Assembly (NCBI RefSeq): GCF_051014685.1
Contig: NC_135048.1
Span: 23,268,543 to 23,332,542, forward strand
DNA from: Ptiloglossa arizonensis
Lineage: Eukaryota > Arthropoda > Insecta > Hymenoptera > Colletidae
DNA: 64,000 nt
Reading direction: 5' to 3'
Within the stretch, counting starts at the first letter, position 1, and every line of letters starts with the position of its first letter. The notes beneath the pieces are model-generated. The model searched no databases and was not told where the DNA came from. It worked only from the letters and a program-made list of their open reading frames with translations. The position numbers and the translations under genes were made by a program. Positions 1 to 11,000 of this stretch are shown piece by piece.

Positions 1-2545
1 TTATACATTGTAAATGATTGATTTGCCTATAGAAATTAAATTTGATCGAGAATTGAAGTAAAACGTGGTATTAATATGTTTCTCGATTTTCGATAAAAAT
101 TAATATTTGTAAAGTAATTAATGATTTATAATGCACAAATAAGATGCACATTGTAATGTTAATATTCGGAACGTGCGTAAATGTTAATAACAATCACGGA
201 AATGAAAAAACATTTACCAAAACCGTTCCCCTTCGTAGATTTTGCAATATCTTGATGTTTATTTATCATAATCATTAACAACCGTCGTAGGACCATAGTT
301 TAAACAATTATTAACACTGTCCTAGTATAAATAATGGCTTAAAATATCATTTCGTTGAAATATTCTTTATTCACGAAGGAATTTTTCGTTGAGATCCAAC
401 TGACATTCTCAAGGCTACACATAAATATTATCGATTCACAATTATTCATCGCGATGATTTTTCTATCTAGAAAAGCCATTAATTGAATTTCGGCACTTTT
501 ATGTAAAAAATGCAACTTCTACGAGTATTGTATAAATTATAAGAATTAAACAAATGTTAAATTAATGTATCTAATTATCAATTGTTACTTTCAATGCTTT
601 GAAACATTAAGAAAAACGTTTATACCTCGAAACTCGATCAACATTAATTGTTGTTGGCGAATCGATCATTTTTAATGCATAAATAATATGCACATTGTTC
701 GATTAATATTGGGAACACATATAAATGTTAGTAACAATCGCGGAAATGAACAAACATTCACCGAAACCGTTCGCCTTCGCAGATTTCGCAATATCTTGAT
801 GTTTGTTTATCATAATTATTAACAACCGTCGTAGGACCATAGTCTAAACAATTATTAACACTATCCTAGTATAAATAATGGCTTAAAATATCATTTCGTT
901 GAAATATTCTTTGTTCACGAAGGAATTTTTCGTTGAGATCCAACTGACATTCTCAAGGCTACACATAAATATTATCGATTCACAATTATTCATCGCGATG
1001 ATTTTTCTATCTAGAAAAGCCATTAATTGAATTTCGGCACATTTATGTAAAAAATGCAACTTCTACGAGTATTGTATAAATTATAAGAATTAAACAAATG
1101 TTAAATTAATGTATCTAATTATCAATTGTTACTTTCAATGCTTTGAAACATTAAGAAAAACGTTTATACCTCGAAACTCGATCAACATTAATTGTTGTTG
1201 GCGAATCGATCATTTTTAATGCATAAATAATATGCACATTCTTCGATTAATATTGGGAACACATATAAATGTTAGTAACAATCGCGGAAATGAACAAACA
1301 TTCACCGAAACCGTTCGCCTTCGCAGATTTCGCAATATCTTGATGTTTGTTTATCATAATTATTAACAACCGTCGTAGGACCATAGTCTAAACAATTATT
1401 AACACTATCCTAGTATAAATAATGGCTTAAAATATCATTTCGTTGAAATATTCTTTGTTCACGAAGGAATTTTTCGTTGAGATCCAACTGACATTCTCAA
1501 GGCTACACATAAATATTATCGATTCACAATTATTCATCGCGATGATTTTTCTATCTAGAAAAGCCATTAATTGAATTTCGGCACATTTATGTAAAAAATG
1601 CAACTTCTACGAGTATTGTATAAATTATAAGAATTAAACAAATGTTAAATTAATGTATCTAATTATCAATTGTTACTTTCAATGCTTTGAAACATTAAGA
1701 AAAACGTTTATACCTCGAAACTCGATCAACATTAATTGTTGTTGGCGAATCGATCATTTTTAATGCATAAATAATATGCACATTGTTCGATTAATATTGG
1801 GAACACATATAAATGTTAGTAACAATCGCGGAAATGAACAAACATTCACCGAAACCGTTCGCCTTCGCAGATTTCGCAATATCTTGATGTTTGTTTATCA
1901 TAATTATTAACAACCGTCGTAGGACCATAGTCTAAACAATTATTAACACTATCCTAGTATAAATAATGGCTTAAAATATCATTTCGTTGAAAATATTCTT
2001 TGTTCACGAAGGAATTTTTCGTTGAGATCCAACTGACATTCTCAAGGCTACACATAAATATTATCGATTCACAATTATTCATCGCGATGATTTTTCTATC
2101 TAGAAAAGCGATTAATTGAATTTCGGCGCTTTTAAGTAAAAAATACAACTTTTATGCGTATTGTGTAAAGTATAAGAATTAAACAAATGTTAAATTAATG
2201 TATCTAATGAACAATTGTTACTTTCCATGCTTTAAAACTTTACGAAACACGTTTTAACATCGAGCCTCGATCAAAATCAATTTCTATAAGTTACTTAATC
2301 ATTTGTAATGTATAAATAAGATGCACATTGTTCGATTAATATTGGGAATATGCGTAAATGTTAATAACAATCGCGTGAGTGCACAAACATTCACCGAAAC
2401 CGTTTCCCTTTACAGATTTCGCTATATCTTGATGTTTATTTATCATAATTATTAACAACCGTGGTGGGAACATAGTTTAAACAATTATTAAGAATGTCCT
2501 AGTATAAATAATGGCCTAAAAGCGATCAATTTCTTGAAATATTCG
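1..2545. repeat. Satellite, about 544-bp unit, about 4.6 copies
   Basis: The same block recurs with landmarks (the motif TTTCGTTGAAA) near 350, 893, 1438 and 1981, spacing 543-545 bp. The copies are nearly identical in the middle, and both ends are more diverged: the first unit and the partial last unit from about 2160 to 2545. This pattern fits unequal exchange homogenising the inner copies. Short open frames inside it (for example 1954-2148 minus) are chance. The array starts before the window, so its full size is unknown. Confidence 0.93.
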
Positions 2546-2596
2546 GTTAGATCGAACAAAGACAATCGAAGTAGGGGTAAGTGACCTTGCGATGGG

Positions 2597-2604
2597 TATA
2601 TAAG
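2597..2604 (+). promoter_or_regulatory. Candidate TATA box
   Basis: TATATAAG followed by GGAGCCCCGG is a near-consensus TATA box in its usual GC-rich context. It lies just inside the junction between the satellite and the duplicated block, so if used it would transcribe rightward into that block. No initiator or open frame was confirmed. Confidence 0.35.
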
Positions 2605-2703
2605 GAGCCCCGGTTGTTTAAAATTTCATCGTTCCTGGAGCCTCCGAGGTGGACGGATCTCTTCGTTTTAGGTTTATGGAAGGCGGACCCCCCACCTTGG
2701 TAA

Positions 2704-2740
2704 CCGGTACTGGCCGCCGGTAGGCGGTGGTCAGTACTGG
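2704..2740. other. GC-rich hairpin 1
   Basis: CCGGTACTGGCCGCC pairs with the right arm ending in GTCAGTACTGG, giving about 15 consecutive pairs including G-U, with a very short loop. It sits in the duplicated block and begins with GGTAACCGGTACT, resembling the start of hairpin 2 at 4130. Confidence 0.6.
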
Positions 2741-4129
2741 CGACCACTCTCTCAATCCTTTCTTTTTTTTTTAATTGTTTCTTTGTCTAATTCATTTCAT
2801 TTGTTCTCTGATTTTAATTTCTACTTGTTTTCCATGTTTATTTTTTTCCACTAACCAACTTCATTTCTATTTTCTATTATGTCTTGACTTTAGGTTTCTC
2901 TTAGATACACTCTCTTAGATGTATCGGAAAACGAAAAACGAAGAACGAAGGGGACTGATGTATTGCATCCTTCGCGGGACTGTTAATTCCAAGTATAGAC
3001 TAAGTTAGTTTTAAGGTCACCATGTACGAATATCTGTGATCTGCCGAGCAATTATCCAATCTTTAGCTTCTTTTTGCTCGCTTGCTCGTATCTCAGTCCG
3101 GCCACCTCTGCTTGTTGCATAAGCAAGTGACCGGCCGTGGAGGTGGACCGAACGCTCGATCGCCGTCTCTTCTGGTGCGTCCGCTTTGAGAGAGAATATG
3201 CTGCGAACACAGGGGCAGGTGTTCGCACCGGTCCCTGCGGAAGCCCTTGATCCATCATAAGACCCTCTCTTCGTCATCCTCCGTGAGTCAGGTCCACGCT
3301 CTGCGTGGCTCCTGGCTGCGGAGTAGGGAGAAACGGGGCACTCCTCTAGAGGAGTGGACGGCGTCGCGCATGTCCTTGAGAATCGGGCCCACTGAGGGGA
3401 AACGGGACCGACCTAGTAGGAACAACTCCACGGTTCGTGTCGCGTACTTCCCAATTTTGCCTAATTTTTCCATAATGTAATTGCTCGGCAGAATTAAACG
3501 AGGAGATCGAAGGAACATTGATTCCTTCTATCTCTGCAGTTAGAATAAGTTAGTTTTAAGGCTGTGATCTGCCAAGCAATTATCCAATCTTTAGCTTAAT
3601 TTTGCTCGCTTCCTCGTTCCTCGATCCGGTCACCACTGCTTCTTGTACAAGCAAGTGGCCGGCCGTGTAAGTAGTCCGAACGGTCTATCGCCGTCTCTTC
3701 CGGTGTGTCCGCTTCCAGAGGGGGCATGTTGCGAGCACAGGAGCAGGCATTTTTGCCGGTCCCTGCGAAAGCCTCCAAAATAAGACCCTCTCGTCGTAAA
3801 GATGGAGAAACGGGGCACTCCTCTAGGGGAGTCGTAGGCGTCGCTCGTTTTCTCTGGAGTCGGAACCACGGAGGGGAAACGGGATAGACCTAGTAGAACC
3901 AACTGCACGGTTCGTGTCGCGTCTTTCCCAATTTTGCCTAATTTTTCCATAATGTAATTGCTTGGCAGAACTAAACGAGGAGATCGAAAGAACATTGATT
4001 CCTTCCATCTCTTTGGTTTAGTATCTTCGTTTGTATCGCGTGTCGAGGGAGATCGATGGAACTTTGATTCCATCTATCTTTCTCCGGGTCTCCGCTCGCA
4101 GCAACCTCCACGTGGTGAGACCTGGTAAT

Positions 4130-4176
4130 CGGTATTACTCGCGACGAACGATAATTCTTCGTCGCGGGTAGTACCG
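4130..4176. other. Hairpin 2, 19-bp stem
   Basis: The left arm CGGTATTACTCGCGACGAA matches the reverse complement of the right arm TTCGTCGCGGGTAGTACCG except at two positions, both of which can form G-U pairs. The loop is about 9 nt. It marks the right end of the duplicated block, as hairpin 1 marks its left part. Confidence 0.65.
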
Positions 4177-4464
4177 AGCTAATTGGCTGCGCATTTAGAA
4201 TATTACATCATTGAAATTTCTGTTAATTGAAATTGATCAAGATGTACATTACACTTTGGTGATTGGTAACCACAGAAATATACGAGAAAGAAGGACAGAA
4301 CCCTGAAGTATTAAAAAAAAAAGTTGAACATTATTGTTAGAAAGTGAATGGTTCATTGAATCTCTCCATTGGCGTTGGTTACGCATAGCCACGGCCCTGT
4401 CGAATCGAGACAAGTGTCCTGGTAATTGTTGTACGTATAAAGGAAATAAAATGTAAAATTGCAG

Positions 4465-5264
4465 GAGGAACACGATATCTCTATGGACTTCGAACCAATG
4501 ACAGCTACTCCGTTGAGCGCGCACAAGAGACTGCAGTTCAGTATGTTTCTGCATCCGATTGAGAAGTTCAAGCTAATGAAGAAGTTCCCGGAGTGTTTGT
4601 TCCCCATCTTCTGGATCGAGGAAGGGATTTTGCTCGACGATCAGTTTGTGAAGAAATTGAAAACCGTGTTCATAGCGATTAAAATTGTCGGGTAAATATT
4701 TTACTCGAGTTTTCTTCTTACAGCGTGTGTTACAGGGTGATCCACTCAGGGGATGTCAAAAATGACCGAAGATACGATGTCTAGTATATTTTTTTAACAG
4801 TTTCGAAACTACACTACTTATTTATGTTTTTTTTTGTTTTTATTTTACGAGTCACCTTGCACAGAGAAAGATGCAATTACTATCGTGTTACGATTTTGAT
4901 AGTAAGTGGGCGGAGCAAAGTGGCTGGGGACGGAGTAGTGATGTGGTGGGGATAGTTGCACGATGATCTTGAGCGATGATTTTAATTTAACTCTCACCCT
5001 TTGCGAATCGTCTCACACGACGAGTAATTAACACGTTTGCCAAACAGGGTCTTGAAGTGGCTTACGAGTGTCGCTGGTGCCGGTTTGATCGGAGGAGCTG
5101 CTGCGTTATATTTCAAGAACAAAGACAAGAATAAACTGGACATCACAAAGGTGTCGCCTCAGTCGAAAAACGGAAAAGATAACGAGGAGAAAAAATGGCC
5201 GCTAGAAATGAACATCAGCACGATACAGAGCGCAGCGGTACCCCCGAATCTCGATAGGAATTAA
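4465..5264 (+). CDS. CD36-family (class B) scavenger receptor, C-terminal two exons
   Basis: Exons 4465-4691 and 5048-5264 join in phase (GTC GG|G GTC). The start is at an acceptor (TTGCAG), so the upstream exons lie left of the window or were not recognised. The 147 residues show the family's C-terminal half: the AHKRLQFSMFLHPIEKF strand, the ECLFPIFWIEEGI motif with its extracellular Cys, and a KTVFIAIKIVGVLKW run leading into one transmembrane helix (LTSVAGAGLIGGAAALYF). A Lys-rich cytosolic tail ends in PPNLDRN. CD36 proteins are two-pass membrane receptors or lipid transporters (SCARB, croquemort, emp and SNMP types). Which subfamily this is cannot be decided from the tail. The family call is from motif recognition, not a search. 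Confidence 0.8.
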
Positions 5265-5776
5265 ATATTTTTTCGTTCGATTTTAATTTTATTCAACATT
5301 CTGCAATTCGTACATCGTACGAAACCTCAGAGTGCAATAATTGATGTTCAAAGGACGATTGACGCGATGTTTATCTTATCTGTGACGACTGTGTCGAGAA
5401 TAGATCTACGTACAATTCTATTTCGATTTTATTTAATAGGATCGGTTCAGCGGTGTACAAACATTGAAATTATAATACGTTAATTTATCGAAAAATTTTA
5501 AGTAAAAGGAGTTCAATGGAAATTGCTATATACGAACTAAGGACACGTTTTAACGTTCTATCGTGCGATAAGAAATAGTATATCAGTTAGTGTTGATTAA
5601 AGAACCGAGAAATAACAAGTTCGTAGAATTATCACGAGTAGTGGCGAAGAATTGAAAAATCGAAGGGAGAATGAACCTGATGTCCACACGTTTTGTAACA
5701 CCTGAAGTATTATACAGCGCGTGGACCGTTCTCTAAATAAGCTTCGATGATCTATAGTACGAACGTGGAAAAATTA
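5265..5776 (+). other. Probable 3' UTR of the CD36-family gene
   Basis: AT-rich and without coding potential. It follows directly on the TAA at 5262-5264. No good poly(A) signal is seen until AATAAA at 5932 and 5968, so the UTR may run to about 6 kb. Confidence 0.4.
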
Positions 5777-5877
5777 CACATGAAACTGGCTGGTCCTATT
5801 CGTTCAAGGGCTATCTTTGTCATGCCTCGAGTAGTAGCCCCTGAACGAATAAGATCCAAACGCCATCTCTTCGTGTG
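5777..5877 (+). ncRNA. Imperfect hairpin of about 100 nt, pre-miRNA-like
   Basis: The arm TCCTATTCGTTCAAGGGCTA pairs with TAGCCCCTGAACGAATAAGA (about 19 of 22 positions) around a loop of about 17 nt. Outside the core, CACATGAA pairs with TTCGTGTG after internal loops, so the fold extends to about 100 nt, the size and shape of an insect pre-miRNA. It lies in the probable 3' UTR of the CD36-family gene. A short MITE remnant is the alternative. I do not recognise the arm as a named miRNA. Confidence 0.4.
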
Positions 5878-5931
5878 AATACTATACACAGAATCATCTT
5901 AACCCAATCATATTTGAAATTTAAAAAAATT

Positions 5932-5973
5932 AATAAAATTTACGAGTGATGCAAATGCATCTGTCTAAATAAA
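5932..5973 (+). terminator. Candidate poly(A) signals
   Basis: AATAAA occurs at 5932-5937 and 5968-5973, about 0.7 kb after the stop codon of the CD36-family gene. These are the first good signals on the plus strand downstream of it. Confidence 0.35.
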
Positions 5974-5979
5974 AACACA

Positions 5980-8068
5980 CGGCCAGGATTACTAGTTGGG
6001 TAACAACTTAGAAAAAATTTTTTTGTAAATTCTGTACATAATCTGTAAAGAAATATGTATTGGTTTATTTTTAATTGTTACTTTTACGTGGTTATAGTTT
6101 ACGTGTAATTAAATATACGCTGGGCATGAAGGGGTTATACGAGAAGTATTCACACATAAGTACACTTATGGTCATTTTTTTCAAGGATACTTCCAAGTAT
6201 CAATTATATTCAGAAAAAAAACGGATACAGTGCGTTTCTTCGATTGCAAAGTAGTATACGGAGCTGAAGAAATGGGTCCCGTGGTGTACCACGAGATATC
6301 GAGAACGATTCTCGATTCCAATTGGGTACTGTGATTTGATTATCGTACGTCTTGCTTAGCACTTGTAGGTTAGATAGCATTTTAAATTTAACACCGACCG
6401 ATAGATGGCAATCACTGTACACTTCGCTGAGTTATGCGCAGCGATGGAATTGACACGTGTCACGTTTGAAATTGATACTCTCGTGTCAATTCCGAATTCA
6501 CTGGAAATAAAAGAAGCGATGGTAACACTCGACAATCAATCTCTGAACATGAAACGTAATTAGCAATTTTTTAAGGTTAGAATCCGAATAAATTTTCCAT
6601 AGTTGGACCCTTTGGATTTAAGTTTAAATTAATTACTATGGTACACTTCCATCTGTATTATATATTCATCTTCAATTTTGTAGTAATCACTCCAGAAAAT
6701 AATTTTTCTCACTATTTTATCATTGTTTTATTTATCGATAATTACACCAGCTTCAATCGAGATGGAGGCGAAAGAAAAATTCTCGGTGAAAAATGATTAA
6801 AAATATTCAAACGATCGTGTAGCTAATGATTTATTTCTCTTGGCGGACATCGTTGTCTTGTCGAGGTTGCAATAATACTTGTGCGAATTATTAATGTCAA
6901 TGACGATTTAATTTGACACCCGTTTGATGCCTCGATACAATACGTGGGAATTGATACATATCGGTATTTAATAAGCATATCGTTCGATCGGTCCAGTCGC
7001 TATGCATTGTGATTCGTGACTCACGTAGGCGGAGCGACAAATTCTAACCAATAGGAACCGCGTTCATTTCAAGACCGATCTCTTGAGCTCCTATCGATAC
7101 AACATCGACCATATACCGAGTGTCTCAAACTACGCGGTACGCCTAGACAATCTCTTTCGAGGAAATAAATAAAAAATGAAGAACAGAATTGTTTTTATAC
7201 GAATAACCGCAACTGCGTCGTTAGAAATTTGTAACTAAAAAATTAGTGAATTTATAAAATTCCGTTCATTTTTCACGAATCTATTAAAATAAAACAATTT
7301 TAGATTACAGTCACGGTGATCGAAGAAAACGATCCACGATCGAAATATATATTTTCCTCTATTTCCAACAAGTTGTATATTTTATAAATAATTTTCAATT
7401 CGCGAGTGTTCAATTTTGCGCTTGTAAACCTACGTTTACTTAAACAATTCTTTGCGTATTCGTCGAGGAAGTGTCGCCATAGGAACACTACCTCTTGTAG
7501 TTAAGGGATTGTTTTAGAAGAAAATCGGTGTTGACGAACATTTTAAATGTTTATGTACGATTCGTGGCACACTGGAATAAAGATTCGTACCGTTTCGATA
7601 TTTCAAACTTGACTGCAACGAATTCTCTCCTGCAAATTCATCACGGTTACATTCTGTCCTATTAGTTCGTTACTATCCATCGTTAAGTGTTAATGAACAT
7701 TATAATCGTAAGTACGTATACATTAAAGTGTACTTAATAAATAAACGATATTTTCTAATAAAGCTTCTGCATCTGCTCCAACGAATAATTAATAACGATG
7801 CGCATCAACGAGTAATGCAATTCTTTGTAACGTTATATATATATATACGCGTACCATATAAGACTATCAGCCTCAGATTGTAAAATGGAAAACAATTTTT
7901 CATTACACCCATTTTCACGAAGACTCGCAGTAAATTTTCTCACCCATTTCAACCTACAATTACCACAAATGGTTGTTTGTAATTACACGTACAATACGAT
8001 TCCCATATCAATTTACACTTTCGTGATTTCCATACGTTGAAAAAGGATCTACGAAATGCAAAGATTTA
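5980..8068. other. Intergenic, no gene seen
   Basis: AT-rich sequence between two genes that converge on it. It would hold the 3' UTR of the moody-like gene (minus strand) at its right end. A short TA run lies near 7835-7850. Open frames (for example 6210-6422 and 7300-7488 minus) are short and resemble nothing. Confidence 0.5.
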
Positions 8069-11000
8069 CTACGGTCTCCTGATCCTGTCCCCGGTAGAGC
8101 TATTTCTGCACAGTAACACATTCTTATAGGCACTTCTGTACTCGGAACTCATGACCACGTATACCACAGGATTTATGCAAGTGGTCAGATAAATCAAAAT
8201 GTATCCCGCGATGTTGAGTCCTCGCCAGTCGATTGCGTTCCTGAAGGTTTTCGTAACGGTGATGGGCAGGTAGCAAATGAGGAACGACGAGAATATCACC
8301 AGAATCATTTTCAGCAGCTTCTTGTCTTTCTTGCTCATTCTGGGCGGGCCTGAGGCGTTCCTCGATCTCCTGACGCTCTTGAGTCGCGATTCGCGGCGGT
8401 CAAGTGTGGTCAGTTGCCTCGTCGTGGATCGTTCTTGGGAGTTCGAGCTCAAGCTCTCGAAACGATCGCTCTCGGAAGCTTTCGAGCTCGATCTTTGGAC
8501 GCAGAGGGCCGACTCGATGATGAACGAGGCTCTGCTGGTCATTCTTTCCAACTTGTTCCGAGAATTCGTGGAACTCCTCGCCGGTGATTCTTTGATCGTG
8601 GCGCGATCGTTGTTTGGGTAAATATCGTTCGTCGCGTCCAGATCGTCGCGTTCGTCGACGTACGGTATGTCGTCTATTTTTATTCCCAGACCGGAATTTA
8701 CTTTTTCGTAAACCTCGACGATCTCCACGCGCGACAGCTTGATGTCACGATTGCTCGAACGTTGTTTGCTCCTCTCTCGCGATTTTTTCGCTCCATCGGT
8801 CCCGGTTGCTTTCTCTTCCTCTTTCTCTTCCTCCTCCTCTTCTTCTTCCTCCTCTTCGTCCTCGTCTTCTTCTTGCTGCCACGAGGGCTGCAATTCCGAC
8901 GTTTCCTCGATCGCCGATCTCGACGGTGTCCGCGAACTGGTGAACCGATTTGGCGGGGTGATCGCGCGTTTCGATGAGAAGTTCGCGCAGAGAACGCTCG
9001 CTGTGCAACTGGATCCTAATACCGAGAGCTCTTCCTCTTGATTTCTCGGCGACGCGGAGCGACGCTGCGACAAATACGAACGAACGTGAGATTAGATCGT
9101 TAGGTGTTAGAATCGAATCGAGTCTTATTTTTTAAATATACCTTACAACCGTTTCGCACAAAAATGTAATCGTGGTCAAATTCTTTTTATTCGATTTAAA
9201 TGGTTTCGTATTTATCAATATTTAATAGTAATATTAATATTGAATTTCTTATTAAATAATAAGATTAATATTAAATTTCTTATGAAATAGTAACATTAAT
9301 ATTAACTTTGTTATCAAATAATAATATTAATATTAAATTTCTTATGAAATAGTAACATTAATATTAACTTTGTTATCAAATAATAATATTAATATCAAAT
9401 TTCTTATGAAATAATAACATTAATATTAAATTTCTTATGAAATAGTAACATTAATATTTAATTTCTTATGAGATAATAATATTAATATTAACTATCTTAT
9501 CAAATAATAATATTAATATTAAACTTCTACGAAATAATAACATTAATATTAAATTTCTTTAATAATATTAATATTGAACTTCTTTAATAGCATTAATATT
9601 ACATTTCTTTAATAATATTAATATTAAATTTTTTCATTAATACTTCTTATTAATATTAAACTTCTCGTTACCAAAGTGCAATAAAATAAATACACAGAAT
9701 ATTCGTTACAGAATAATTCTTACCTCGTGATTGATTTTAACAGCGCCCGTTTTAGCAGCTGGGTTCCTTCTTCTGCTTTTGCAGGCTGTCTTACGAACAA
9801 TGTAGAAGATTCTCGCGTAACAAACGACGATCGCCACGCAAGGTGTTAAGAATGCAACGACGAAAAGGAATTCTTTGGGGCTTCGACCATGCACGTCCGG
9901 AAGGATCGAGCAGGAACCAATCGCTGTATCCAGTCCGAAACGACCCCAACTTTCGAACCATGTTACAACCAGTACCCCGAATGCGACGATCCAGATACCC
10001 AGAACCATAGGTATCAAATATTTTGGCTTATACAATCTAAAAACGAAACACAGTCTCCTGATATTGCGACTGAAACGTTTATTCGCAAGAATCTGTTACA
10101 CCGTGAGGTTGTAAATTGTTTTTGGATCGATAAACAGAAACCAGGATTCTTTTATCATCGTTTATCAATCGTGTTTGTATTTTTTATTTACCGACGATAT
10201 CGATATAGTATTTACAATTCAAATCGAAACACTTTTGCAAGCTTTGAATTCCATTTGTATTATAAAATACGTTAAAGTTTCTATGGGTTCTAACAAGTCT
10301 GCAATTGTAATAAAATTTTGTACTCCAGATCTTTCAATATTTATAGACGAATATTTGAACATTTACCTAGGGAATTGTGTTATAATTTTTAATTTTCAAA
10401 AACCTTTGGAAATAAATAAAATAATTACACTCAAGAATGTATGTTGTTACAACAAGGAAATGTACATACTAGATTCTTTACTCACGTAATAGATAAATTA
10501 CAAAATTTCCAATTTATTCGATCAGATCGTTCGATGTCCAATTAGGGATTGCCAAATGTTTTCAAGAGTTACAAAGTACTGTTACGATCATAGTAATTTA
10601 GATTCTTTGGACGTTATAGAGATCCTGCAATTGCAATATTGGAATGTTCACTTACGTAGGGTACAACCCGGGGTGACCTATCATGACATAACGATTGATC
10701 GTGATCGCCAGTATTGTGAAGAGGCTCACTGCGACCAAACCGTATCTCAGCAAAGGGAACAGTCGACATAAGAGTGCTCCGTGACGCCAGGAACTGTACC
10801 AGAAGGTCGATGTAGCAAGGGGTAGATTGAAGCAACAGAACATTAGATCCGAGACCGAAAGATTCATTATGAAGATCGTAGTGGCGTTTCTCAACTGTCA
10901 ACAAAAGAAAAAAAAACAGTGTGAGTGAAACTGTAATCTCTTGTAGATATAATATAGGTTGTTCAATAAGTTTTGTCGTTCGATAAAACTTATCGAACAG

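Larger units (their letters stand above)
2545..4180. repeat. Duplicated GC-richer block, possible remnant of an unclassified transposable element
   Basis: Two diverged direct copies of about 500 bp lie at roughly 3030-3530 and 3560-4015. They share the start GATCTGCC(A/G)AGCAATTATC, a central part with CCGGCCGTG and GCCGTCTCTTC, and the end AACGAGGAGATCGAA. A third copy of the end part occurs near 4045-4080. The block is richer in GC than its surroundings and carries a TATA box and two hairpins, listed separately. Open frames on both strands are short and match no protein I know. It could be a degraded LTR or non-autonomous element; I cannot assign a family. Confidence 0.6.

Noticed and set aside
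4249..4607. Minus-strand frames near 4250-4607
   Set aside because: They lie opposite the CD36-family exon and its upstream intron; the sense strand explains the open frame.
8277..9041. Plus-strand frames of 71-114 codons opposite the last moody exon
   Set aside because: They are antisense shadows of the Ser/Glu-rich loop and have no domain.
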